A stretch of 64,000 nucleotides of DNA, from contig NZ_JAMPTM010000008.1 of the NCBI RefSeq assembly GCF_025403375.1, forward strand, positions 1-64,000, written 5' to 3'. This document shows positions 8,085 to 16,638 of the stretch, one piece after another. Below the pieces are notes generated by a model. That model was not told the DNA's origin, ran no database searches, and saw only the letters and a program-made list of their open reading frames with translations. Numbering within the stretch: position 1 is the first letter of the stretch; each line of letters begins with the position of its first letter. The position numbers were made by a program, and so were the translations under genes. This stretch comes from Frankia gtarii (GTDB taxonomy: Bacteria > Actinomycetota > Actinomycetes > Frankiales > Frankiaceae).

Positions 8085-8702
8085 TCACGTGCTGGCCTGC
8101 GTGCGGCGGGCGTAGGCACGTGCCGCACGGGCACGGTCTCCACAGCGCACCGAGCACCAGTGGCGGCGGGCATGGGTGCGCAGCAGGTAGCGCTGGCAGG
8201 GAACCGAGTCGCAGGCGGCGAGCCGTTCGGCGTCGGGGCCGGTGAGCAGGTCGGCGGCGTCGGCGGCGAGGACCGCGAGGGCGTGGTCGACGATCCGGTC
8301 GGCGGGAGGCGCCTGGACCCGGTGCAGGCCCTGCGCAGGGTCCCAGCGCAGCAGCGCGGCCGTGGGAGCGCAGGTCAGTGCGTCGTTGACAGCACGCAGG
8401 GCCCCGTCCGGCGCGGGGAGGGCGCCGATCCGGGACGCGAGCAGCGCTCGCACCTGATCCCGCAGGGCACGCAGCCGGACCGCGGACACCTCGTCCAGCT
8501 TGATGTCGGTCGGCGCGAGGTCACGTTCGACCAGCCACTGCGTCGCCGCCTCGGGCGAGCCGAGCAGCTCCAGGTACTGGCCGCCCGGCAGGGCGAGCGC
8601 GGTGTTGGCGAAGTCGAGCGCGCGGTACTGCTCCGCGCCCGGTGCGGGCGGTGGGGCGGAGCGGGCGGGCTCGCTGGTCGCGATCTCCTTCACGGTTCTC
8701 AT
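8085..8702 (-). CDS. CGNR zinc-finger (ABATE-domain) regulator
   Basis: 205 residues. The N-terminal two thirds are the alpha-helical ABATE domain (DUF1470-like), and the C-terminus is the CGNR zinc finger. The four Cys ligands are visible in 'AACDSVPCQRYL' and 'HWCSVRCGDRARAARAYARR'. The name-giving CGNR is CGDR here, a common variant. These proteins are predicted stress-related transcription regulators of actinobacteria. The gene is divergent from the MBL-fold hydrolase at 8777 with only 74 bp between, so it probably controls that gene and itself. The start ATG at 8702 fits the family N-terminus. Confidence 0.85.
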   Translation of the reverse strand: MRTVKEIATSEPARSAPPPAPGAEQYRALDFANTALALPGGQYLELLGSPEAATQWLVERDLAPTDIKLDEVSAVRLRALRDQVRALLASRIGALPAPDGALRAVNDALTCAPTAALLRWDPAQGLHRVQAPPADRIVDHALAVLAADAADLLTGPDAERLAACDSVPCQRYLLRTHARRHWCSVRCGDRARAARAYARRTQAST

Positions 8703-8744
8703 GTTAGGCCTTGCATTTATCCATGAGACCAGGCTAGCTTCGCT

Positions 8745-8772
8745 TCACGGAAAACCTTCTCTCCATCCGTGA
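8745..8772. promoter_or_regulatory. Inverted repeat TCACGGA-N14-TCCGTGA in the divergent promoter
   Basis: Two perfect 7-bp half sites at 8745-8751 and 8766-8772 lie in the 74-bp space between the CGNR regulator and the MBL hydrolase, ending 4 bp before the hydrolase ATG. Their centres are about 21 bp apart (two helical turns), as expected for an operator that could block hydrolase initiation. The right half also contains the GTGAGGA ribosome-binding region. Confidence 0.45.
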
Positions 8773-8776
8773 GGAC

Positions 8777-9550
8777 ATGATGACCGGTACGCACACCGAA
8801 CAGATCCCCGTCAGCGTCTTCGGCGGTCCGACCGCCCTCATCGAATACGGCGGGCTGCGGTTCCTGACCGACCCCTCCTTCGACGCCCCCGGCGAGTATC
8901 CCCGGGGCAACGGCCCCGTCCTCACCAAGACCGCGCCCGCCGCCGTCGACCCCGCCGAACTCGCCCCGGTCGATGTGGTCCTGCTCTCCCACGACGAGCA
9001 CCCCGACAACCTCGACCACTCCGGCCGTGCACTACTGGCCGACATCCCGCTGGTCCTGACCACACGCGGCGGCGGGGACCGCCTGGGCGGCACCGCCCGG
9101 GGTCTGGCCCCCTGGGACACTGTCGAACTGCCCCGCCCCGACGGTGGCACCCTGACAGTGACCGCCACCCCCGCCCGGCACGGACCCGAGGGCTGCGAAC
9201 CTGTCACCGGCGAGGTGATCGGATTCGTCCTGACCGCCCCCGACCTGCCCACCCTCTACGTCAGCGGCGACAACGCCTCACTGGGCATCGTCCAGCAGGT
9301 TGCCGACCGCTTCGCTCCCGTGGACACCGCCGTCCTGTTCGCCGGCGCCGCCCGCACCGCTCTGTTCGACGGCGCCCTGCTCACCCTCGACAGCGCCCAG
9401 GCCGCCGAGGCCGCCACCATCCTCGCGGCCCGCCGCGTGGTCCCCGTCCACTTCAACAGTTGGGGCCACTTCACCGAGGGCCGCACCCACCTGGTCGACG
9501 CCTTCACGGCGGCCGGGCTACTGGACCGCCTGGAGCTGGCTGCGGCCTGA
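8777..9550 (+). CDS. MBL-fold metal-dependent hydrolase
   Basis: 257 residues (an alternative ATG lies at 8780). It belongs to the beta-lactamase-like superfamily, UlaG/YtnP-type branch, with early 'GGPTALIEYGGLRFLTDPSFD'. The metal motif is HDEHPDNLDHS near residue 75: His, His and Asp are kept, with Asn following. A second His lies in 'ATPARHGPEG', an Asp in 'LYVSGDNAS', and a late His in 'VPVHFNSWGHF'. It should be a cytoplasmic dinuclear-metal hydrolase of unknown substrate. The upstream GTGAGGA gives a good ribosome site. Its neighbour and likely regulator is the divergent CGNR protein. Confidence 0.88.
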   Translation: MMTGTHTEQIPVSVFGGPTALIEYGGLRFLTDPSFDAPGEYPRGNGPVLTKTAPAAVDPAELAPVDVVLLSHDEHPDNLDHSGRALLADIPLVLTTRGGGDRLGGTARGLAPWDTVELPRPDGGTLTVTATPARHGPEGCEPVTGEVIGFVLTAPDLPTLYVSGDNASLGIVQQVADRFAPVDTAVLFAGAARTALFDGALLTLDSAQAAEAATILAARRVVPVHFNSWGHFTEGRTHLVDAFTAAGLLDRLELAAA

Positions 9551-10155
9551 ATCGGGCATCGTCCGAGGTCGAGGCCCGTGTGACGACGGGGCGGACGGTG
9601 ATTTCAGGTTTCGTCCATGAGATGCACCGGGCCGCGGCCACGACCGGCCGAGATCGGCCAGGTGGTCGCGGGCTTTTCGCCTGTCACTGACGTGATAGAG
9701 GAGCCCGATTGATGCCGACACGATCCAGAACCGCCAGGAGTCCGACGCTCAGCGCTGGCATGGTCGCGGACGTCCCGATGCGCCGGAGCGGCAGGCAGGT
9801 CGGCACATCGTCTCCAGGGAGTTCTCTCATGTCTTGAGCTGTGGATTCGCACGCAGATTGAACAGACCGGTAGCCTCCCACCCATCCGCTCGATGGCTGG
9901 ATTCAGACCTCTTCACCCGTATCGGGTTAATTTTTCGCTCCTGATCGAGTTGCCGGCCCGGGTCACGGATGGGACGGTAGAGGGGGCAATTCCGAGAGGG
10001 GTTGAATATGAGATTTCCGGCTACTGTCCAGCGCATGAATATCCAGTTCTCGGCGTCTTCCGCGTCATGATCTCTATCTTCCCGCAGCGCGGATCCACCC
10101 CTTCCTCGGTGTCGCTGAATGGGGTGCGTCTCGCGAGGAGAACCTGATCACGGCG
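9551..10155. other. 600-bp region without a supported gene
   Basis: Open frames are short and of atypical composition. A minus-strand peptide ending '...LAVLDRVGINRAPLSRQ' near 9707 could be the end of a decayed gene, but I cannot name a family. GC drops from about 9880 to 10080, which could include the promoter of the lipid kinase gene. Confidence 0.35.
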
Positions 10156-11538
10156 GTGCGGCTGCGAAGCTCGGAAGGATGGGTAATCGTGCTTTCCTGG
10201 ATGGTTCGCCGGCCGCGGCGGCGTGCGGGAGCGCCGGCGTCCTGCTCCCGGCGGGTGGCGGCTTCAGCGGCGTTGGTGAGCTTCGCCGCGGCGGTCGCTG
10301 TCGTATTCGCCCGGCTGATCGACCGGCCGATTGCCTTGCCGGTTTCGGTCGCCGCTGTGACGATCGCGTTGGTAGCGGGCTGGACGGCGCTGGTCGGACG
10401 GGGGCTGCGCCGCCTGAGCGCGGCTGTCGTGGCGGCCTTCGCACTCGGCGGCCTGATCGCCTTCGCGGGGGTGGTCGGCCTGACCACCGTGCTGGTCACC
10501 GCGTGCCTGCTCGTCACGTCGGGAACCGCGGCGCGCGGCGCCTTCGGACGACACCGACCAAAGGGGCTCATGGTTGGAGCCGCCCGGCGCGGCGTCCTGC
10601 TGGTGAACCCGCGCTCCGGTGGTGGCGCCGCCGACCGCCACAACCTCGCTCAGGAGGCCGCCCGGCGCGGGATCGCGGTCGTCACCCTCACGCAACGCGC
10701 TGATCTGCGTTCTCTCGCCGAGGACGCCGCCGACCGCGGAGCCGACGTGGTGGGCATGGCGGGCGGCGATGGTTCGCAGGCACTGGTCGCGGACGTGGCG
10801 CGGCGGCGAGGGATGGCGTTCGTCTGCGTCCCAGCCGGTACTCGTAACCACTTCGCCCTTGACCTTGGCCTCGACCGGAAGGATGTGGTGGGGGCGCTCG
10901 ACGCGTTCGACCTCGCTGTCGAGCAGCGCGTTGACCTCGGTCAGCTCGGTAACCGCGTGTTCGTCAACAACGTCTCGTTGGGCGTCTACGCCGAAATCGT
11001 GCAGTCCGACAGCTACCGTGACGCCAAGATGGGAACGGCGGCCGCGATGCTGCCCGACCTGCTGGGCGTGGACCGCGCTCCGCCGGATCTTCGCTTCACC
11101 GGCCCGGACGGTCGCGCCGGATCGACCGCGGACGTCCTGCTCGTGTCCAACAACGCCTACCAGCTGCACAGCCTTGGCGGTTTCGGTACCCGGCCCCGGC
11201 TCGACAGCGGCCGGCTTGGCGTGGCGGCGTTGCGCGTCGATCGCGCCCGCGACCTACCCACCCTCGTCGCGCTCGAGTCCATGGGTGCCATCAGCCAGTT
11301 CCGCGGTTTCCACCAGTGGACCAGCCCCACCATGCGCATCGACTCCGCACGACCGGTCAGCGTCGGCGTGGACGGGGAGGCACTGCGCCTGCCGCCGCCA
11401 CTGGATCTCCGCTTGCTTCCGGCGGCTGTGCGCATTCGGATTCCACTGCACGCGCCCGGGGTCCCGGCCGCGCGGCCGGGTGTCTGGGGGATGTTTCCCG
11501 CGCTGATCCGCATCGCCGTCGGCCGGTCGCCGGCATGA
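10156..11538 (+). CDS. Diacylglycerol kinase-like lipid kinase with N-terminal membrane segments
   Basis: About 460 residues from the GTG at 10156; GTG 10189 or ATG 10201 are alternatives. Residues 35-125 form three or four hydrophobic helices. From about residue 140 a DAGKc domain follows: 'VLLVNPRSGGG', the nucleotide motif 'VVGMAGGDGSQALVADVA', 'VCVPAGTRNHFALDLGL', and the C-terminal 'FVNNVSLGVYAEIV'. These match the diacylglycerol/sphingosine kinase fold used for phosphorylating lipids such as diacylglycerol or for phosphatidylinositol-type lipid synthesis. The fusion with membrane helices would anchor it at the inner face of the membrane. The lipid substrate is not predictable. Confidence 0.85.
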   Translation: MRLRSSEGWVIVLSWMVRRPRRRAGAPASCSRRVAASAALVSFAAAVAVVFARLIDRPIALPVSVAAVTIALVAGWTALVGRGLRRLSAAVVAAFALGGLIAFAGVVGLTTVLVTACLLVTSGTAARGAFGRHRPKGLMVGAARRGVLLVNPRSGGGAADRHNLAQEAARRGIAVVTLTQRADLRSLAEDAADRGADVVGMAGGDGSQALVADVARRRGMAFVCVPAGTRNHFALDLGLDRKDVVGALDAFDLAVEQRVDLGQLGNRVFVNNVSLGVYAEIVQSDSYRDAKMGTAAAMLPDLLGVDRAPPDLRFTGPDGRAGSTADVLLVSNNAYQLHSLGGFGTRPRLDSGRLGVAALRVDRARDLPTLVALESMGAISQFRGFHQWTSPTMRIDSARPVSVGVDGEALRLPPPLDLRLLPAAVRIRIPLHAPGVPAARPGVWGMFPALIRIAVGRSPA

Positions 11539-11566
11539 ACCGTGCCCGTGCGTATCGGCGTGGGTG

Positions 11567-12943
11567 TCAGGTGGCCGGCGGCCCCACGACGCCGTCGGAA
11601 GGCCTGCCATCGGGGCTCCCGGGACCGGGTCGGGTGGTGCCGGCGGCGGCAAGGACAGCCAGCGCAGCCAGGGTGATCACAATTATCGCGAGGATGAGGG
11701 CGACCGATGACGGGGTCGGAGAGTTCCACAGCACCAGGGCCAGCGCCCCGGCCCCGATGACGATCCCGCTGGTGAGGCGGCGATGCCTGGCCAACCAGCG
11801 GCCCGCGCCGCCGGTGCGCACACCCACCCGGGCCGCGGCCCGACCGACGGCTCCGGTGGCGTGGGCGGCGCCGGAGCGGATGGCCTGGGCGCCGCGTCCC
11901 GGCCCGTAGAGATATCCAGCGACCACGATGATGACGGCTGTGGTCAGCCAGGTAAGCGCGCTGTCTCGCAGGAAACGGACGAGAGTGTCGTAGATGGCCG
12001 CTGCCGCGTCCCGCGGCTGGGTGTCGGACGAGACGGAGTCCAGATAGATCTGGCGCATGACCGCCAGTCCCACGAGCAGCACGATCATCGTCACGCCGAT
12101 TCCGATGCCCGTGGCCATGAGCCCGGCGCGGTGCGAGGGCGCCAGCCACACGCCCAGCGCGGCGAGTGCCACAACGGCGACCGGCAGCCAGAGGCCGAGG
12201 ATGGCGAGTAGACGCAAGGCGTCCTGGGCCCTGGTCAGTTTGTCCGTTTGCAGCAGCACGATCTGCCGGTCGACGTCGGGAATCTTGCCGGCCTTCTCGA
12301 AGCCGGCGTCGGCCAGCCGCTTCTGCACACTGTCGACGACCGGGCCGATGTCCAACACGATCGTGTTGTCCTTGGCCTGCACGGCGCTGCTGCCCTCGCC
12401 GGTGAGAACCTTCATCACGGCGGCATGTGCCCGACGGTTCGCGTTCTCCCATACCAGGGGGAACTGGTCACTGGTGACCACCCCCTGAACCACCTGATGT
12501 ACCGCGCTGGTCAGGGCGGTCTTCAGCGCGCCGGCCAGTGCGTCGGCGTGGTCCACGACAACGGGGGGAACGTCGTTGCGCGCGAGGACGCCGTCGAGTG
12601 ACGCGGCGACCTGATCGACGTTGACGTTACTGACGACCCGGTCGGTCAGCCGGTCGATCACCATGTTCTGCACCGCGGGGTCGGTGGCGAGCGGGGCGAC
12701 GGTGTCCCCGTACCGGTCCGAGTCGGAGATCGTCGTGTCCGCCCAGGTGGCAACCACGCCGAGCGGCGCCAGCACGGCGGCCAGCAGGAGCAGCAGGGAC
12801 GCCCCGACAGTCCGTAGCCGGTCGTGCCGCACCGCTGCCGCGCTGCGCAGCCGCTCGTACTCCGCCCGCTCCCCGACGGACAGGGGACGCTTGTCGTTCG
12901 AATGCGCCGGGCCGTCGGTGCCGCCGCCAGCACTGGCAACCAT
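11567..12943 (-). CDS. Multi-pass membrane protein of unknown function
   Basis: 458 residues. The N-terminus is cytoplasmic and charged ('VGERAEYERLR'). A first membrane helix lies near residues 45-65, followed by a large extracytoplasmic region (about 70-245) rich in short amphipathic segments ('VIDRLTDRVVSNVNVDQV'). Four more helices follow around 245-265, 275-300, 335-355 and 400-440. Similar proteins are widespread in actinomycetes and usually annotated as integral membrane proteins. The gene is convergent with the lipid kinase (29 bp between stops). I do not recognise a function. Confidence 0.8.
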   Translation of the reverse strand: MVASAGGGTDGPAHSNDKRPLSVGERAEYERLRSAAAVRHDRLRTVGASLLLLLAAVLAPLGVVATWADTTISDSDRYGDTVAPLATDPAVQNMVIDRLTDRVVSNVNVDQVAASLDGVLARNDVPPVVVDHADALAGALKTALTSAVHQVVQGVVTSDQFPLVWENANRRAHAAVMKVLTGEGSSAVQAKDNTIVLDIGPVVDSVQKRLADAGFEKAGKIPDVDRQIVLLQTDKLTRAQDALRLLAILGLWLPVAVVALAALGVWLAPSHRAGLMATGIGIGVTMIVLLVGLAVMRQIYLDSVSSDTQPRDAAAAIYDTLVRFLRDSALTWLTTAVIIVVAGYLYGPGRGAQAIRSGAAHATGAVGRAAARVGVRTGGAGRWLARHRRLTSGIVIGAGALALVLWNSPTPSSVALILAIIVITLAALAVLAAAGTTRPGPGSPDGRPSDGVVGPPAT

Positions 12944-13011
12944 GGCGCAGTCCCTCCTGCATTCTGCCTGGCGAGGCCGCCATCATGGTCTCGCGGCCGC
13001 GTCCTTCCCCG

Positions 13012-13050
13012 CGAGGAGTAGCCGAAAACCCTTCGAGGAGTAGCCGAAAA
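13012..13050. repeat. Direct repeat of 17 bp, 22-bp period
   Basis: CGAGGAGTAGCCGAAAA occurs at 13012-13028 and again at 13034-13050. A 22-bp spacing is two helical turns, so it could be a tandem binding site. It lies 68 bp upstream of the membrane-protein gene (12943, minus) and about 170 bp upstream of the gene at 13222. Confidence 0.5.
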
Positions 13051-13221
13051 ATGTCGGGGGACGAGACCGGAATGTGGTGCCGAGAAACTCCGGAAAAATA
13101 TCGAAATCCGCTTCCTTCACCTCGATCCGTTGACGTCGCATGTTTGCGGGCCGCCGGTCTCGGGCAGCCAATACGAGGAAAATATCCTTGAAATGAAAGT
13201 GGTCAAACTAAGGGGAGAGTA

Positions 13222-13569
13222 ATGACGACACAGGCTCCTGAGCGGACACTCGGCGCGATCGCGCACGGCGACGCACCGGTCTTCGAAGAGATCGTGCAGA
13301 TGCACCTGGACACGCTTGAGCGGTCGGGCCTGGACGAGCGCACCTACCATCTCGTGCGCCTGGCGGCGCTCGTCGCCGTGGACTCGGCGCCCGCCTCCTA
13401 TCTGATGCACCTCACCGCCGCCCAGGAGGCAGGCCTCACCGCCGCCGATGCGCAGGGCGTGACCACCGCCATCGCACCGATCGTCGGAAGTGCCCGGGTC
13501 GTGTCGGCCGCGGGGAACGTCCTGCGCGCGCTCGGACTGGACGAGATCCTGAACGAGAACCCGGAGTAA
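13222..13569 (+). CDS. Carboxymuconolactone decarboxylase-like small protein
   Basis: 115 residues, all-helical, resembling the CMD/AhpD-like family: 'LDERTYHLVRLAALVAVDSAPASYLMHLTAAQEAGLTAADAQGV' matches the helical hairpin seen in that family. The CxxC redox motif of true AhpD is absent (A..S.. instead), so peroxidase activity is not expected. GGGGAG at about 13210-13215 gives a ribosome site. It is 22 bp upstream of the DUF2252 gene and probably in one operon with it. The role is unknown. Confidence 0.75.
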   Translation: MTTQAPERTLGAIAHGDAPVFEEIVQMHLDTLERSGLDERTYHLVRLAALVAVDSAPASYLMHLTAAQEAGLTAADAQGVTTAIAPIVGSARVVSAAGNVLRALGLDEILNENPE

Positions 13570-13591
13570 CGGGAATGGTGTGAGGTAGAGC

Positions 13592-15040
13592 ATGACAGCG
13601 GTCGTCAGCCCACCGCCGGTCGCGGCCGATTCGCGGCCGCGGCTGTCCGCGAGGTCCGAACAGCCCACGCCGACCGAACGCGCGGCCTGGGGAAAGAGCG
13701 CGAGGATCCTCGCCCCGCGCCGGATGCACGGCGAGTATGCGCCGGCGTCGGGCCGGGCCGATCCGGTCGACGTGATCGAACGGCAGTCGGAGACTCGGCT
13801 GCCCGAGCTCGTCCCGCTGCGCTACCAGCGCATGCTGGAGTCACCGTTCCGGTTCTTTCGCGGTGCTGCCGTGATCATGGCGGCGGATCTTGTCGGCACA
13901 CCGGTCTCGGGGATCGACGTCCAGCTCTGCGGCGACGCGCACATGCTCAACTTCCGCCTGCTCGCCTCCCCCGAGCGCCACCTGGTGTTCGACATCAACG
14001 ACTTCGACGAGACACTTCCCGGCCCGTGGGAATGGGACGTGAAACGGCTGGCCGCGAGCCTGGTCATCGCCGGCCGCGGCAACGGGTTCGCGCCGGCGCG
14101 GCGCCGGGCGGCCGTCACCGCGGCGATCGGTGCGTACCGGGCCTGGATGCGCCGGTTCGCGACCATGACCAACCTCGACGTCTGGTACACCCACGTCGAC
14201 GTGGATCAGCTGCTGGCCCAGCTCGGGGACGTGCTGGGCCGGCGGTACACCAGGCGCCTGTCCCGCGTGGCCACCACTGCCCGGTCCCGCGACCGGCTGC
14301 GGGCATTCGCCCGCCTGACCGAGGTGGCAGACGGCGAGCCGCGTTTCGTCTCCGACCCGCCGCTGCTCGTCCCGGTCCGCGAACTGCTCCGTGGAGCAGA
14401 GCATGACCTGCTGACAGGTCAGCTCACCACCGTCATCGACGAGTACGGCGCCACCCTGTCGGACGACCGGCGTTCGCTGCTCGCCCAGTACCGGCTCGTC
14501 GACGTCGCGCGCAAGGTCGTCGGCGTCGGCAGCGTGGGCACCCGCTGCTGGGTGGCGCTGCTGCTCGGCCGCGACCGCGACGACCCGCTGCTGCTGCAGG
14601 TCAAGGAGGCGCAGGCGTCGGTCCTGGCGGATCACCTGCCCGTCAGCCGGTACGGCAACCAGGGGGAGCGGGTCGTCGCCGGGCAACGTCTGATGCAGGC
14701 CGTCGGGGACATCTTCCTCGGCTGGCAGCGGGTGGACGGCATCGACGGGCGGCGCCGCGACTTCTACGTCCGCCAGCTACAGGACTGGAAGGGCATCGCG
14801 CTCCCCGAACGCATGGATCCCGACGGCCTCGCCCTGTTCGCCCGGCTGTGCGGAGCGACCCTCGCCCGGGCCCACGCCCGCTCGGGTGACCGCGTCGCGA
14901 TCGCGGCCTACCTCGGCGCCGGAGACGCCTTCGACCGGGCGATCGCCCGGTTCGCCGAGGCCTACGCCGACCAGAACGAACGCGATTACGAGGCGCTCGC
15001 CGAGGCTGTGCGGTCCGGACGGATCAGCACGGCAGGCTGA
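13592..15040 (+). CDS. DUF2252 family protein
   Basis: 482 residues, the usual length. Hallmarks of DUF2252 are 'ERAAWGKSARILAPRRMHGEY', 'RYQRMLESPFRFFRGAA', 'GDAHMLNFRLLASPERHLVFDINDFDET' and 'WEWDVKRLAASLVIAGR'. The HGD/NxFD-type residues resemble the aminoglycoside-phosphotransferase/kinase-like fold, and members are often said to be kinase-like, but no activity is established. It follows the CMD-like gene by 22 bp and precedes a strong hairpin. Confidence 0.9.
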   Translation: MTAVVSPPPVAADSRPRLSARSEQPTPTERAAWGKSARILAPRRMHGEYAPASGRADPVDVIERQSETRLPELVPLRYQRMLESPFRFFRGAAVIMAADLVGTPVSGIDVQLCGDAHMLNFRLLASPERHLVFDINDFDETLPGPWEWDVKRLAASLVIAGRGNGFAPARRRAAVTAAIGAYRAWMRRFATMTNLDVWYTHVDVDQLLAQLGDVLGRRYTRRLSRVATTARSRDRLRAFARLTEVADGEPRFVSDPPLLVPVRELLRGAEHDLLTGQLTTVIDEYGATLSDDRRSLLAQYRLVDVARKVVGVGSVGTRCWVALLLGRDRDDPLLLQVKEAQASVLADHLPVSRYGNQGERVVAGQRLMQAVGDIFLGWQRVDGIDGRRRDFYVRQLQDWKGIALPERMDPDGLALFARLCGATLARAHARSGDRVAIAAYLGAGDAFDRAIARFAEAYADQNERDYEALAEAVRSGRISTAG

Positions 15041-15051
15041 CGAGCGGGGGT

Positions 15052-15077
15052 GGGGACCGTCGAGGTCGACGGTCCCC
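15052..15077 (+). terminator. Strong GC hairpin after the DUF2252 gene
   Basis: GGGGACCGTCGA at 15052-15063 pairs perfectly with TCGACGGTCCCC at 15066-15077, starting 11 bp after the DUF2252 stop. Actinobacterial terminators often lack the U-tract, so a factor-independent terminator is plausible. Confidence 0.6.
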
Positions 15078-15122
15078 GGCTCGGCCCGGCGGGATGCGCT
15101 GACCCTCACTTTGAGTGATGCT

Positions 15123-16055
15123 GTGGGTGTGGGTCGGCAGTGGGGACCGGCCGGCGGCCGGGGTCGCCACGAGCAGTCGGGAGCGCGCCTTCCCGACGTC
15201 CGGAGGCGGACTCTGAAATCACGCGGTGGGTTTCGGGACAGATGGCGCGGGTCCTCGGCGGAGGACCTGGCCCGCCAGTTGCGGGAGAACGATCTGATCA
15301 ACGGTGCGATGACCCTCGCCGCGCTCATCCTGATGCTGTTCTTCCCGTTCATCATCACGCTGGCGGCGGTGTCCCCGCTGCGTCCCGGCGGTGCGGCCGA
15401 GGTCATCGTCCGGCGGATGGGGCTGAACCACGACGCCGCGATGGCCGTCGAGCGTCTCTTCACCCCCGACGGCGGCGGCGGCGGATCCGCGCAGTCCGGT
15501 TGGACGGTCCTCGGCGTGGTCTGGCTTACCCTGGGCGGACTGAGCCTGGCCGGGGCGGTGCAGTCGGTATACCTGCGGGTCTTCCGGATTCCGGCGTTCG
15601 GCCTGCGCGGTGTGCCGGCTCAGGTGGTCTGGCTCGCCGGACTGATCGTCTTTCTCGCCGGCACCACCGCCACCGGGGCAGTGCTCACCGGCACGATAGT
15701 CGGCCAGGTATGCCAGGGTCTGATCGTCGTCGCGGCGATGGGACTGCTGTTCTGGATCGGTACCCGGATTCTCGTCCGCGGCCGGCTGGGCTGGCGGGAA
15801 ATCCTGCCCGCAGCCGTGTTCACCACGATCGGCCTGACCGGTCTCGGGGTGGTGAGCCGGCTTCTGTTCTCGGCTTCCATCGTTGAGAACGAGCGTAACT
15901 ACGGCGAAATCGGAGTCGTTTTCACGCTTCTTTCATGGCTGATCGGAATCGGGGTCGTTCTCACCGGAGGGGCGACCGTCGGCGGTTGGTACAACGAGCA
16001 GGGCCTGTCCGTCCTCCGCGCATTCAGGCGACGCGCGAGTTCCTCGTCCGAGTGA
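15123..16055 (+). CDS. YihY/virulence factor BrkB family membrane protein
   Basis: About 310 residues from the GTG at 15123. The start is uncertain: GGAGG near 15199 would instead suit a rare CTG start at 15212, and the open frame extends upstream into the DUF2252 gene. Typical YihY features are the N-terminal 'DLARQLRENDLINGAMTLAALILMLFFPFIITLAAV' (first helix) and five more helices, ending with 'NYGEIGVVFTLLSWLIGIGVVLTGGATVGGWYNE'. The family was formerly called ribonuclease BN, wrongly; the members are inner-membrane proteins of unsettled function. Confidence 0.8.
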   Translation: MGVGRQWGPAGGRGRHEQSGARLPDVRRRTLKSRGGFRDRWRGSSAEDLARQLRENDLINGAMTLAALILMLFFPFIITLAAVSPLRPGGAAEVIVRRMGLNHDAAMAVERLFTPDGGGGGSAQSGWTVLGVVWLTLGGLSLAGAVQSVYLRVFRIPAFGLRGVPAQVVWLAGLIVFLAGTTATGAVLTGTIVGQVCQGLIVVAAMGLLFWIGTRILVRGRLGWREILPAAVFTTIGLTGLGVVSRLLFSASIVENERNYGEIGVVFTLLSWLIGIGVVLTGGATVGGWYNEQGLSVLRAFRRRASSSSE

Positions 16056-16236
16056 ACGACCGTGGCCACCCAGGGGCACGCACCTGAAATGTGCGTCGAT
16101 CCACCCCGACGCCGGGGACAGCTTCTTCCCCACTCCCCACCAGGACCGTGAAATGTGTGGTGACGCACAGTTCGGGTAAGTCTCTCAACGAGACATCGCC
16201 GGTATCCGATGGCGACCTGCACAAGGGGGCTTCATC

Positions 16237-16620
16237 ATGGATTATCCGCTTCTTTCGGCCTTCTGGACAATGCTGCTGTTCTTCGGGCTTATCCTGTGGC
16301 TGTACCTGCTCTTCGTCGTCATATCAGACATCTTTCACAGTCGTGACCTCTCCGGCTGGGGGAAGGCCGGATGGTTGACCGCCGTTATCATCCTCCCGCT
16401 TCTGGGTGTTCTGGTGTACACCATATTCCGTGGCGATTCGATGAGTGAGCGGGCAGTTGCGGACCGACAGCGGAAGCAGGCCTTGTACCAGGCGTTCCAG
16501 CCGTCCGCGGTGCAGTCTCAGGGGGTTGCCGATGAAATGGCGAAGCTGGTCGACCTCCGGCGGAACGGTGAGATCAGCGAGGAGGATTTCCAGCGGGCGA
16601 AGTCCCGCGTTCTGACCTGA
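16237..16620 (+). CDS. PLDc_N plus SHOCT-domain membrane protein
   Basis: 127 residues. Two membrane helices (about 8-30 and 45-65) form a phospholipase-D N-terminal-like (PLDc_N) hairpin, 'FWTMLLFFGLILWLYLLFVVISDIFHSRDLSGWGKAGWL'. A C-terminal SHOCT motif follows, 'ADEMAKLVDLRRNGEISEEDFQRAKSRVL'. SHOCT segments are short oligomerisation modules. Such proteins are common in actinobacteria and of unknown function. The gene is convergent with the MFS transporter, 18 bp between stops. Confidence 0.85.
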   Translation: MDYPLLSAFWTMLLFFGLILWLYLLFVVISDIFHSRDLSGWGKAGWLTAVIILPLLGVLVYTIFRGDSMSERAVADRQRKQALYQAFQPSAVQSQGVADEMAKLVDLRRNGEISEEDFQRAKSRVLT

Positions 16621-16638
16621 ACCCCGAAGTGAGATCAG

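Noticed and set aside
9707-9881. Minus-strand frame ending LAVLDRVGINRAPLSRQ
   Set aside because: Reminiscent of transposase debris, but no diagnostic motif is present.
15123-16055. Ribonuclease BN
   Set aside because: Historic misannotation of the YihY family; the protein is a multi-helix membrane protein without nuclease motifs.
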